64,000 nt of DNA, from NCBI GenBank assembly GCA_035440755.1, contig DAORND010000003.1:26025-90024 (forward strand). Reading direction: 5' to 3'. This DNA comes from Aquimonas sp002352135. GTDB taxonomy: Bacteria > Pseudomonadota > Gammaproteobacteria > Xanthomonadales > Xanthomonadaceae. A program made the position numbers and the translations under genes. Under the pieces are notes generated by a model, which was not told where the DNA came from, searched no databases, and was given only the letters and a program-made list of their open reading frames with translations. Below, piece by piece: positions 1-7,524 of this stretch. Numbering within the stretch: the stretch's first letter is position 1; each line of letters begins with the position of its first letter.

Positions 1-1217
1 AATAGCGCCAGCATCAGAAAGCCCAACCCGACCATGAAGCGGAAGCTCCAGAACATCGGCGTGACGGCGGGCACGGTGTCATGCACGGCCTTATCGATCA
101 TCTCAGGGCTGGCGGCGCGCACATCATCGGTATAGCGCTTGAGCAACAGGCCAAAACCCAGATCGGCTTTGTGGGCCTCAAAAACCGCTTTGGCGGCGAC
201 GTCTTCCCGGTTCTTGCGCAGCGTCTCCAGTGCAATCACGGCGTTGACACCCGACAGGATACGTTCGCGATTGCGTTCTTTGATGTCGTGAATGCCGGGC
301 ATCGTATGGGTGACCGAGCGGGTGCCGATCAGACCCATGACGTAGGGAATCTGCAGCTCCCAGGCGTTCTTCTGCTCCGCTTCATTCGGCCAGGCCACGA
401 GATTGAAAGGTGCAGGCGCGGGATCGGTGTGCCACATGGCTTCCATCGCGGCGAGCTTGGTCTGCTGCGCTTCACCCACCGTGTAGCCCGACTCGTCACC
501 CAGCACGATCACCGAGCAGACCGATGCCAGCCCGAAGGCGGCGGCAACGCGGAAGCTGCGCTTCGCGAACTCGACATCACGCTTACGTAGCAGATAGAAG
601 GCCGAAATCGACAGCACAAACATCGCACCGGTGACATAACCGGCCGAGACGGTGTGGACGAACTTGGCCTGCGCATCGGGGTTGAACACGACCGCCCAGA
701 AGTCGACCATTTCCATGCGCATGGTGTCGTAGCTGAATTCCGCGCCGACCGGATTCTGCATCCAGCCATTGGCGACCAGAATCCACAACGCGGACAGGTT
801 GGTGCCGATCGCCATCAGCACGGTCACCATCAGGTGCTGCGGCTTGGAGAGTCGGTCCCAGCCAAAGAAGAACAGGCCGATGAAGGTCGATTCCAAGAAG
901 AAGGCCATCAACCCTTCGATCGCCAGCGGGGCACCAAAGATGTCGCCGACGTAGTGCGAGTAGTAAGCCCAGTTGGTGCCGAACTGGAACTCCATGGTGA
1001 TGCCGGTGGTGACGCCGAGGGCGAAGTTGATGCCGAATAACTTGCCCCAGAAGCGGGTCATGTCCTTCCACACCACCTTGCCGGTCATGACATAGACCGA
1101 CTCCATGATGACCAGAATCCAGACCATACCGAGAGTCAGTGGCACAAACAGGAAGTGGTACATCGCAGTTACCAGGAACTGCAGTCGCGATAAATCAACC
1201 AGTTGTTCTGAAATCAC
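1..1217 (-). CDS. cydA: Cytochrome bd ubiquinol oxidase subunit I (partial, C-terminus beyond left edge)
   Basis: Membrane subunit of cytochrome bd, which oxidises quinol and reduces oxygen to water without pumping protons. About 405 codons are visible. The start is GTG at 1217 with GAGGAG upstream (1223-1228); the N-terminus reads MISEQLVDLSRLQF, close to E. coli CydA. Visible family residues are the heme b595 ligand region AMYHFLF (H21), the proton-path glutamates in IEGLMAFFLEST, GDESGYTVGEAQ at the start of a long Q-loop, and FRFMVG near the edge, matching the heme b558 methionine. The long Q-loop makes it E. coli CydA-like rather than CioA-like. cydB should follow beyond the left edge. 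It is divergent from a FisR-like regulator and has an FNR-like box upstream. Cytochrome bd is known to resist sulfide, which fits the neighbouring sulfur genes. Confidence 0.95.
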   Translation of the reverse strand, partial: MISEQLVDLSRLQFLVTAMYHFLFVPLTLGMVWILVIMESVYVMTGKVVWKDMTRFWGKLFGINFALGVTTGITMEFQFGTNWAYYSHYVGDIFGAPLAIEGLMAFFLESTFIGLFFFGWDRLSKPQHLMVTVLMAIGTNLSALWILVANGWMQNPVGAEFSYDTMRMEMVDFWAVVFNPDAQAKFVHTVSAGYVTGAMFVLSISAFYLLRKRDVEFAKRSFRVAAAFGLASVCSVIVLGDESGYTVGEAQQTKLAAMEAMWHTDPAPAPFNLVAWPNEAEQKNAWELQIPYVMGLIGTRSVTHTMPGIHDIKERNRERILSGVNAVIALETLRKNREDVAAKAVFEAHKADLGFGLLLKRYTDDVRAASPEMIDKAVHDTVPAVTPMFWSFRFMVGLGFLMLAL

Positions 1218-1363
1218 AACAATCTCCTCACACAGCAACTAGGTCAGTGCCGGATTGGGTGGACCCGCCGGGAAGCCCGACAGCCGCCAAGGATGGACTT
1301 TCCAGCCCTGGCCCAAACACGAAACATGCCAAGCAGCATGCGCTTGCTGGATGTCAAAAAATG

Positions 1364-1377
1364 TTGTTCTAGATCAA
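1364..1377. promoter_or_regulatory. FNR/ANR-like box upstream of cydA
   Basis: TTGTTCTAGATCAA matches the FNR/CRP-family anaerobic consensus TTGAT-N4-ATCAA at 9 of 10 defined bases. It lies about 147 bp upstream of the cydA GTG in the intergenic region shared with the divergent regulator. Oxygen-responsive control of bd oxidases by FNR/ANR is common in proteobacteria. No convincing -10 could be placed, so the assignment rests on the motif and the target gene. Confidence 0.5.
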
Positions 1378-1459
1378 ATGCTTGCGCGACATATTGCCGC
1401 AGCTTCAATGTGCCGCGCGACAAACTGCAGCAGGTCTGGCGGCAATCGGTGATCGAAGG

Positions 1460-1506
1460 ACTGCCGATGGCAGTGTTGGCAGTGTGCCAATCTGCCAGTA
1501 TGGCAG
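1460..1506. promoter_or_regulatory. Three tandem dyads (candidate operator/enhancer array)
   Basis: Three inverted repeats lie 24-70 bp upstream of the FisR-like gene: ACTGCC-GAT-GGCAGT (1460-1474), TTGGCA-GTG-TGCCAA (1476-1490) and CTGCCA-GTA-TGGCAG (1492-1506). Their centres at 1467, 1483 and 1499 are exactly 16 bp apart. The octamer TGGCAGTG appears directly at 1468, 1477 and 1501. The array may be a site for the adjacent sigma-54 activator (autoregulation, or an upstream activating site for cydA) or for another dimeric regulator. The binding protein cannot be named from sequence. Confidence 0.5.
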
Positions 1507-1530
1507 TGTCATCGATCCCGGAGCTCAGGA

Positions 1531-2859
1531 ATGCAACCGCTGGCCGAATTGATCGCCTATCTGGAGAGCCTGCCCGAACCGCACATCCTGTTTGATGGGC
1601 AGTACCGCATCCTGGCCGCGAACGCGGCCTATCGTGCGCAGTTCCAGCGAAGTGACAACGTCGTGGGACGCACCTGTTACCAGGTTTCGCACGGCATCAA
1701 CCGACCTTGCGATCAGGCGGGCGAATCCTGCCCCTTGGCCGCCGCGAAACTGTCCGGCAAGCGCGAGCGGGTGCTGCATCTGCATCACACCAACGAAGGC
1801 GATGCCTACGTCGGTATCGAGCTGGTGCCGATCCATGATGCGAGCGGCGAAGCGCGCTATTTCGTCGAGCGCATGGAGAGCCTTTCGCTGGCTCAAACGG
1901 CGGCCAGTCCACAGGGAATGGTCGGGCGCTCGGCGGCCTTCCAGCGCATGCTGGCGCTGCTCAATCGTGTCGCGCCGTCAGAGGCATCGGTGTTGTTGCT
2001 CGGCGAGTCGGGAACCGGCAAGGAACTTGTTGCCCAGGCACTGCATCGGGCCAGCCATCGTCGCAGTGGACCAATGGTTGCGGTCGACTGTGCGAGTCTG
2101 CCGGAGAGCCTGTTCGAAGCGGAGCTGTTCGGGCACGAGCGCGGTGCCTTCACGGGTGCCAGCGCGGCGCGGCGCGGCTTGGTGGAATCGGCCAGCGGCG
2201 GCACGCTGTTCCTTGACGAGGTGGGCGATATTCCGCTCAGCATGCAGGTCAAGCTGCTGCGCCTGATCGAGTCGGGAACCTATCGTCGAGTCGGCAGTAG
2301 TGACTTGCGCCACGCCGACATCCGGCTGGTTTCAGCGACCCATCGGGACCTGCAGCAGCGCGTGCGCGAAGGTCTGTTCCGCCAGGACCTCTACTTCCGA
2401 ATCGCCACCTTTCCTATTCGTCTGCCCAGCCTGCGTGAACGGCGAACGGATATCCCCTTGCTGGCGGAGTCGATGCTGGCGCGTCTGGCGGGAACGCGTG
2501 TCCTGCGACTGAGCAGCGATGCGTTGCAGCGTCTGAGCGAGCATGACTTTCCCGGCAACATCCGCGAACTGCGCAACCTGCTGGAGCGTGCCCTGTTGCT
2601 GACCGACGGCGATGAGATCAGTGCGGAAACACTGGATGCCGCCGTTGCGCTGGAAGGCCCGTTGAGGGTGCCAGCGCCCATCCTTCGGCTTTCCAGCGGT
2701 TCGACGACGCTGTCGTCGGACCAGCTTCGCCAACACGCCGCCGCGCATCAGGGCAGTCGGCGCGAACTGGCAAAGCAGCTCGGTATCAGCGAGCGCAGTC
2801 TGTATCGCCGACTGCGCTCGCTGTCTCCGGACGTCGAACAGGAAGAAACGAAGCCTTGA
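1531..2859 (+). CDS. fisR: FisR-like sigma-54-dependent regulator (PAS-like, AAA+, Fis HTH)
   Basis: Enhancer-binding activator of sigma-54 RNA polymerase, 442 residues. A PAS-like sensor (about 1-120) carries C49, C60 and C67 in a CYQVSH...RPC...CPL motif. The +11/+7 spacing equals that of the polysulfide-sensing cysteines of Cupriavidus FisR (C53/C64/C71). The AAA+ domain has Walker A GESGTGKE (158-165), the sigma-54 loop GAFTGA (205-210) and Walker B LFLDE (226-230). A Fis-type helix-turn-helix (about 395-430) closes the protein. The start ATG at 1531 has GGAG 9 bases upstream. It lies between cydA and a convergent TSUP/persulfide dioxygenase operon, which supports a persulfide-sensing role. 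No receiver domain is present, so it is not a two-component regulator. The family call is firm; the FisR identity rests on the cysteines and the neighbours. Confidence 0.85.
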   Translation: MQPLAELIAYLESLPEPHILFDGQYRILAANAAYRAQFQRSDNVVGRTCYQVSHGINRPCDQAGESCPLAAAKLSGKRERVLHLHHTNEGDAYVGIELVPIHDASGEARYFVERMESLSLAQTAASPQGMVGRSAAFQRMLALLNRVAPSEASVLLLGESGTGKELVAQALHRASHRRSGPMVAVDCASLPESLFEAELFGHERGAFTGASAARRGLVESASGGTLFLDEVGDIPLSMQVKLLRLIESGTYRRVGSSDLRHADIRLVSATHRDLQQRVREGLFRQDLYFRIATFPIRLPSLRERRTDIPLLAESMLARLAGTRVLRLSSDALQRLSEHDFPGNIRELRNLLERALLLTDGDEISAETLDAAVALEGPLRVPAPILRLSSGSTTLSSDQLRQHAAAHQGSRRELAKQLGISERSLYRRLRSLSPDVEQEETKP

Positions 2860-2869
2860 ACGGGTCCGC

Positions 2870-3748
2870 TTACTTGGGCACGCCGGGGAACTGGTCGACC
2901 GGCAGCTTGAGGTAGCGCACCCCGTTGGCTTCCGGTTCCGGAAGCTGACCCGCGCGGATGTTGACTTGCACCGAGGGCAGTATCAGTACCGGCATGGCCA
3001 AAGTCTTGTCACGAGCCTCGCGCATCTCGACAAAGGCATCCTCGCTGCGCCCGCCACCGACGTGGATATTGGCGGCCTTTTCAGCGCCAATGCTGGTCTC
3101 GTAGAGATACTCGCGACCGCCTGGTGCGTAGTCGTGGCAGACGAACACACGCGTGTCATCTGGCAGCGCGAACAGGCGATGGATCGACTTGTAGAGGATG
3201 TGCGCGTCGCCACCCGGGAAGTCGCAGCGCGCCGTGCCGCCATCGGGCATGAACATCGTGTCGCCGACGAACAGCGCATCACCGATCAGGTAGCTGACGC
3301 TGTCGTTGGTGTGGCCCGGCGTGGCGAGCACTTGGACTTCAATGGTCCCCAAAGCGAAGCGATCGCCATCCTTGTGCAGGTGGTCGAACTGGGTGCCGTC
3401 GACCGGAAAATGGTCGCCCAGATTGAACACGGTGCGAAACGTCTTCTGCACCTTGCAGATGCCCTCGCCGATGGAAAGCTTGGCGCCGGGAAACTGCTCG
3501 CGCAGCCAATGGCCGCTGGAAAGATGATCCGCATGCGCGTGGGTCTCAAGAATCCAGCTCACGCTGAGGCCATGGGCAATCACTGCGTCACGCACTTCTT
3601 CGGCATTCGCCAGGGAGGTGTTGCCCGACTTCGGGTCGTAATCCAGCACCGGATCAATGATCGCCGCCTGCTTGCTCGCAGGATCAAAAGCAACATAGCT
3701 CCAGGTGCAACTGTCTTTGTGGAAAAACGGCAGAACGGTGGGTTTCAT
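2870..3748 (-). CDS. Metallo-beta-lactamase-fold persulfide dioxygenase (ETHE1/Blh type)
   Basis: Predicted non-heme iron dioxygenase that oxidises glutathione persulfide to sulfite, 292 residues, cytoplasmic. Metal-site motifs are THAHADH (69-75), TPGH (H146), GD163 and CHDY (H205), in the arrangement of bacterial Blh/PDO proteins rather than hydrolytic glyoxalase II. It follows the TSUP exporter gene by 72 bp on the same strand and ends 10 bp from the end of the convergent FisR-like gene. Family precedent (BigR and FisR regulons) pairs this enzyme with sulfite export and persulfide-sensing regulators. No sulfide:quinone oxidoreductase is present in the window. The family is secure; the exact substrate is inferred. 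Confidence 0.88.
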   Translation of the reverse strand: MKPTVLPFFHKDSCTWSYVAFDPASKQAAIIDPVLDYDPKSGNTSLANAEEVRDAVIAHGLSVSWILETHAHADHLSSGHWLREQFPGAKLSIGEGICKVQKTFRTVFNLGDHFPVDGTQFDHLHKDGDRFALGTIEVQVLATPGHTNDSVSYLIGDALFVGDTMFMPDGGTARCDFPGGDAHILYKSIHRLFALPDDTRVFVCHDYAPGGREYLYETSIGAEKAANIHVGGGRSEDAFVEMREARDKTLAMPVLILPSVQVNIRAGQLPEPEANGVRYLKLPVDQFPGVPK

Positions 3749-3820
3749 GGCGATCTCCTTGGGCGAACGTCAGCGAAAAGGATGCGTGCCAACACCGAAG
3801 CGAAGGCGCGCTGGGTTGAA

Positions 3821-4588
3821 TCACAGCAAGCCGGGCAGCGTGCGATAAACGATGAACACGCCCATCACGACGAGGAATCCGGCGAAAACGCGTTTCAGCA
3901 AGGCTTGCGGCAGGCGGTCGGCGATCTGCATGCCAATGACCGTACCTGCCGCGCCAATGCCGATGAAGGTGAAGATCAGCGTCCAATCCAGGGCCACGCC
4001 AGCCCGATGCAGCAGCAACCAGTGCTTGGCGAAACCACTGAAGGCGTTGGCGGCGATGATCCACAGGCTGGTCCCGATGGCGACCTGCATGCGCAGTCCG
4101 CCGAGCAGGACCAGCGCGGGCACGATCATGAAGCCACCGCCGATCCCGACCACGCCGGTAACGGTGCCAACGCCAACTCCATCCAACACGATGGCCGCGC
4201 GGCGTCTTGGGGCCAATTGGGCTGGCGCAGCGCTGGCCGCGGACTGGCGGAACATCATGAACGCGGCCGCCAGCATGACGACGGCGAACAGCAGGAGCTG
4301 CATCGCGCCGGAAAGCCACTGCGACAGCCAAGCGCCGAATACGGTGCCGACCATGCCGGGAAGGCCAAACCAGACGACGCTGCGCCAATCCACTTGTCGT
4401 TTGAATGTGCGTGGCAGTGCGCCCGCCAGTGCGATGCCACCGACGATGGCCAGTGATCCGGCGATCGCGATCTTTTCCGGCTGACCGACCACATAGACCA
4501 GAATCGGCACGGTCAATATCGACCCGCCGGAACCCAGCAGCCCAAGGCTAAGGCCGATGGTCAGGGCGCCGATCAGTGCTAGCAACAT
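3821..4588 (-). CDS. TSUP (TauE/SafE) family membrane protein, probable sulfite exporter
   Basis: Inner-membrane permease of 255 residues, mostly hydrophobic with about eight membrane segments. It begins MLLALIGALTIGLSLGLLGSGG; the GLLGSGGS motif is repeated in the second half as VVGIGGGFMIVPAL, the two-fold TSUP pattern. Paired with a persulfide dioxygenase, the likely substrate is sulfite or thiosulfate released by persulfide oxidation. It is the first gene of the operon, with a sigma-54-like promoter 43-58 bp upstream. Substrate is inferred from context only. Confidence 0.85.
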   Translation of the reverse strand: MLLALIGALTIGLSLGLLGSGGSILTVPILVYVVGQPEKIAIAGSLAIVGGIALAGALPRTFKRQVDWRSVVWFGLPGMVGTVFGAWLSQWLSGAMQLLLFAVVMLAAAFMMFRQSAASAAPAQLAPRRRAAIVLDGVGVGTVTGVVGIGGGFMIVPALVLLGGLRMQVAIGTSLWIIAANAFSGFAKHWLLLHRAGVALDWTLIFTFIGIGAAGTVIGMQIADRLPQALLKRVFAGFLVVMGVFIVYRTLPGLL

Positions 4589-4630
4589 GCTGTTCTCGCT
4601 CGAAGTGCGGGGTATTGGGGCTCGTCGCAG

Positions 4631-4646
4631 TGCACCAACATCGCCA
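4631..4646 (-). promoter_or_regulatory. Candidate sigma-54 (-24/-12) promoter for the TSUP-persulfide dioxygenase operon
   Basis: Read on the minus strand, TGGCGATGTTGGTGCA keeps the invariant GG-N10-GC spacing of sigma-54 promoters (consensus TGGCAC-N5-TTGCA), with TGGC intact at -24 and GTGCA at -12. Transcription would start near 4620, giving a leader of about 32 bases before the ATG at 4588. The neighbouring FisR-like protein is a sigma-54 activator, which makes a chance match less likely. Confidence 0.5.
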
Positions 4647-4669
4647 TTGAAATAAGTAAAAGCTAATTG

Positions 4670-4685
4670 AGATTCAACTGAATCT
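4670..4685. promoter_or_regulatory. 16-bp palindrome, candidate activator site
   Basis: AGATTCAACTGAATCT is a perfect 7-bp inverted repeat with a 2-bp centre. It lies about 25-40 bp upstream of the candidate -24 element of the TSUP operon, which is close for a sigma-54 enhancer. It could bind the FisR-like protein or a separate repressor. Confidence 0.4.
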
Positions 4686-5202
4686 ATGCGCCTACCTTAG
4701 CTTGCGACGTCGACAGCGTCGAGTTGCTGTGCAGCAGACTCGCAGGGAGGACGGGACAGGCTGGTGGCGATGCCTGCGTTGGTGGTATGCCCACCGAATT
4801 GTCCGGCTGCGCCGCGTTGACGCGTATCCCGTGCGTGCTTTGGGCGTCTTGCGGACCATACTTTGCCGTTTGACGCAAGACGTGGCGCGAAGCGCATTTG
4901 GCAGGCATCATCTGGATGCAGAGGCGCTGCGGTTTGGAGAGCCTCTGACATCGTTGACAGGGGCTGTACCCGGTTTCCAGCGCCATCCACGTGGTCTGCT
5001 GGCAACGATTCGACTGGTTTCATCTGCACCGGATTCGAGCTGTCCTTCCAACAGTTCGCGTTCACCGAAACGGGTCGGTCATGACAAGGAAGTCACCGAA
5101 ACCCCAGTCCTCACGCCACGGTGGGGGCTGGGGTTTCGTGTTTCTTGCGGGTCAGATTTTGGGCTGGCGGTCTCAACGCTGAAACGGTGGCCAGCCCATT
5201 CC
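4686..5202. other. Intergenic stretch with no recognised gene; one strong hairpin
   Basis: About 517 bases between the sulfur operon promoter region and rsuA. Short open frames exist on both strands, but none encodes a recognisable protein or has a convincing ribosome-binding site. No tRNA, RNase P, tmRNA or 6S signature was recognised. The clear feature is a hairpin at 5098-5137: GAAACCCCAG pairs with CTGGGGTTTC, and CCTCAC/GTGGGG pairs inside it. No clean T-run follows on either strand, so it may be a weak terminator or a structured RNA element. Confidence 0.5.
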
Positions 5203-5919
5203 TCAGCTGGCGCGCAGCCACAAGGCCGCCTGCGCTTCCCCGCTCAGTGCACACCATTGCCCAGCAGCCAGCCCGTCCAGCGCGAGTCCGCCGATCTGGC
5301 TTCGGTGCAGTGCGGTGACGTGGTTGCCGGTCGCGGCGAACATTCGTCGAACCTGATGGTAGCGGCCTTCGTGCAGGGTCAGACGCACACTCTGCGGCGA
5401 AAGCACCTGCAGTTCGGCGGGCAGCAAGGGCGATGACTCGCCATCGAGCAGCAGCTCGCCGCTGGCGAACAACGCCGCTTCGTGTCCGCGCAGCGGCTCG
5501 GCCAGCTCGGCCTCGTAGACCTTGGGCAGATGGCTGCGTGGCGAAATGATCCGATGCAGCAGTTGTCCATCGTCCGTCAGCAGTAGCAAGCCAGACGTTT
5601 CGCGATCCAGTCTTCCGACCGTTGCGAGCACGGGGGAGCGGCTGCGGAAGCGATCCGGGAACAGGTCATAGACAATGCGACCGGGGTCCTTGCTCGAACA
5701 GGTATAGCCGACCGGCTTGTGCAGCATCAACAACAAACCTTGCGGCGGATCGAGCGGTTGATCGTCGAACAGAATCTCGCCGTGTTCCACGGCACTGTCC
5801 GGGCGCAGAGGTCGACCATCGATGGCGCGAACCCAGCCTTCACGAAGACACAGCGCAACCTCGCGACGACTGCAATAGCCGAGGTTCGAGAGCAAGCGAT
5901 CCAGACGAACCCGACTCAT
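5203..5919 (-). CDS. rsuA: Pseudouridine synthase, RsuA/RluB/E/F family
   Basis: Converts a uridine in ribosomal RNA to pseudouridine; RsuA itself acts on U516 of 16S rRNA. 238 residues. An S4 RNA-binding domain occupies about 1-60 (RLDRLLSNLGYCSRREV), followed by the catalytic domain with GRLDRETSGLLLLTDDG, whose Asp is the nucleophile, and EGRYHQVRRMFAATG near the C-terminus. The length fits RsuA. The start ATG overlaps the stop of the preceding methyltransferase gene by 4 bases (ATGA). Pairing with an RsmC-like 16S rRNA enzyme favours RsuA over RluE/F, but the substrate base is not proven. Confidence 0.85.
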   Translation of the reverse strand: MSRVRLDRLLSNLGYCSRREVALCLREGWVRAIDGRPLRPDSAVEHGEILFDDQPLDPPQGLLLMLHKPVGYTCSSKDPGRIVYDLFPDRFRSRSPVLATVGRLDRETSGLLLLTDDGQLLHRIISPRSHLPKVYEAELAEPLRGHEAALFASGELLLDGESSPLLPAELQVLSPQSVRLTLHEGRYHQVRRMFAATGNHVTALHRSQIGGLALDGLAAGQWCALSGEAQAALWLRAS

Positions 5920-6956
5920 ACGTGTGCCTTCCTTGCGTGGAGTACTTTGTAGCCGTCTGCCTGCAGCACGGTAAGGACATTTCCCAGGCCCTGCATCAGC
6001 AGGCTTTCATAGGGCAGATGACGATTGGCGACCAGCCATAGCTCGCCGCCTGGCGCGATGGCGGATATCGCTGTGCGGAGAAATTGTTGCCCCAGTTCGT
6101 GTGATTGCGCGCCGCCCGCGTGAAACGGCGGATTGCTGATGACCACATCGTAGTGGCGAGGCAGCCCTCGTGTGACGTCATGCCAGTGCACCTCGTAAGG
6201 CACCGCCAGCGCGCCCAGGTTTCGCTTCGCCAAGCCGAGTGCGCGGGCGTCCGCTTCGTAGAGGTCCATCCTGCTCAGTGCTGGACAATGTTTGGCCACG
6301 TGAGCGGACAGCACACCGGCACCCGCACCCAGGTCGGCCAACGAGCCGCTCAAATCGGTCGGCAGTGCCTGCATCAGCAAGGCGCTACCCGCGTCGATGC
6401 GACGCGCGGCGAAAACACCCGCCTGCGTCCACAGTGAAAGGGGCGCACACCACTGCGGCGCGCCGGCCAGCAGCCATTCCTGCGCCAGCGCCGCATTGCA
6501 GCGCGCATGGGGCTGGCTGACCACAAGGGCGCGGCAGCGATGCTTGCTTAGGACCTCGACCCGGCCAAACAGTGCTTCGACATCACTCTGTAGGCTGCGC
6601 GCGCCGCGCTCGTTGTGCTGGGCGCAGATCAGCATGCCACCGTCGGTGCATCGTTGCGCCGCCGCCGCCAGTTCCGCGCGCGCCGCGGCACGAACCGGCG
6701 ACGGCCAGACCATGACGCGCTGGAAGTGTTGATCCGGGGCGAGCCCAGCGAGATCCGCCAGCACGTCATGCCCTGTTGCGGTCATCGGGTCGACGAACGG
6801 TTTGAACGGCTGCACCGCCGTGACTGCGGGAAGGCGTTCCAGTAACTCGATCCGCGCGCCAAGCGCCAGAACGGACGGCGATGCGGACGGCACGGTGGCT
6901 TGCCACGCGTCAAGCAGTGCGGCCGCCAGGATGTGGTCGGAGACCGTTCCGCTCAT
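5916..6956 (-). CDS. rsmC: 16S rRNA (guanine-N2) methyltransferase RsmC-like
   Basis: SAM-dependent methyltransferase of 346 residues, predicted to methylate G1207 of 16S rRNA. The N-terminal half is the degenerate MTase-like domain of RsmC. The C-terminal half is catalytic, with SLADLGAGAGVLSAHVA (SAM site), LYEADARALGLAKRN and the guanine-N2 motif SNPPFHAG. The start at 6956 (MSGTVSDHILAAALL) is chosen because it overlaps the upstream DUF2237 stop as ATGA; a longer frame would run far into that gene. It also overlaps rsuA by 4 bases, so the three genes are translationally coupled. Confidence 0.87.
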   Translation of the reverse strand: MSGTVSDHILAAALLDAWQATVPSASPSVLALGARIELLERLPAVTAVQPFKPFVDPMTATGHDVLADLAGLAPDQHFQRVMVWPSPVRAAARAELAAAAQRCTDGGMLICAQHNERGARSLQSDVEALFGRVEVLSKHRCRALVVSQPHARCNAALAQEWLLAGAPQWCAPLSLWTQAGVFAARRIDAGSALLMQALPTDLSGSLADLGAGAGVLSAHVAKHCPALSRMDLYEADARALGLAKRNLGALAVPYEVHWHDVTRGLPRHYDVVISNPPFHAGGAQSHELGQQFLRTAISAIAPGGELWLVANRHLPYESLLMQGLGNVLTVLQADGYKVLHARKAHV

Positions 6957-7321
6957 GACTCGAGTGCGTACTCGCGTAAATGATCCAGGCTCACCACGCC
7001 CAGCGCGTTGAGGTGCGTTGCCTGCAGGATAACGCGCGGTGCGACGCCCGCGTGGTAGGCCTCCAGCCAGCGGGCAGCGCAAAGGCACCAGCGATCACCG
7101 GCGCGCAGGCCGGGGAAGTCGAACTCCAGCCTGGGCGTTGAGAGGTCGTTACCGGCCGCCTTGGAAAACGCCAGGAAACGCGCGTCCATCACTGCGCAAA
7201 CCACGTGCAAGCCGTGATCCGTCGGGTCGGTGCGGCAACAGCCGTCGCGGAAATAGCCCGTCAAGGGCTTCAGGCTGCAGGGCTGCAAGGGCAGACCCAG
7301 CACATTGAGCGACTCCGGCAT
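6953..7321 (-). CDS. DUF2237 family protein
   Basis: Small cytoplasmic protein of 122 residues, no known function. The family pattern is clear: NVLGLPLQPCSLKPLTGYF, RDGCCRTDPTDHGLHVVCAV, FSKAAGNDLSTPR, GDRWCLCAARW and GVAPRVILQATH. The conserved cysteines suggest metal binding, which is inference. The start ATG at 7321 is preferred over an ATG 36 bases upstream because AGGA lies 9 bases before it and the family starts here. First gene of the overlapping operon with rsmC and rsuA. Confidence 0.85.
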   Translation of the reverse strand: MPESLNVLGLPLQPCSLKPLTGYFRDGCCRTDPTDHGLHVVCAVMDARFLAFSKAAGNDLSTPRLEFDFPGLRAGDRWCLCAARWLEAYHAGVAPRVILQATHLNALGVVSLDHLREYALES

Positions 7322-7524
7322 ACGTCTTCCTGATGAACGAATCGCGCCTGGCATCACGCCGAGCCGGGCGGGTAGAGGCGCACTTTAACAGGCAGCGGCG
7401 ATGCGACTGCATCTCGACCGAGCGCGTCACGCAGGTCCAAACGCCCGTCCGCTAAGGCAAATCTGTGCAAAACCATCGCACAAGACTGGAATTGCGCCGC
7501 AGTTCCGGGCATTCTCCGCGACCC

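Noticed and set aside
1274..1289. Possible sigma-54 promoter for cydA on the minus strand (GG-N10-GC)
   Set aside because: The -12 element is poor (GGGCT) and GG-N10-GC is frequent in GC-rich DNA; not strong enough to list.
1352..1357. TTGACA on the minus strand upstream of cydA
   Set aside because: No acceptable -10 at 16-18 bases.
2966..4456. Open plus-strand frame of about 496 codons opposite the dioxygenase and TSUP genes
   Set aside because: Sequence is the complement of two clear genes and shows no domain; long antisense frames are expected at this GC content.
4702..5436. Plus-strand frame running into rsuA
   Set aside because: No homology recognised, overlaps rsuA on the other strand and crosses the hairpin at 5098-5137.
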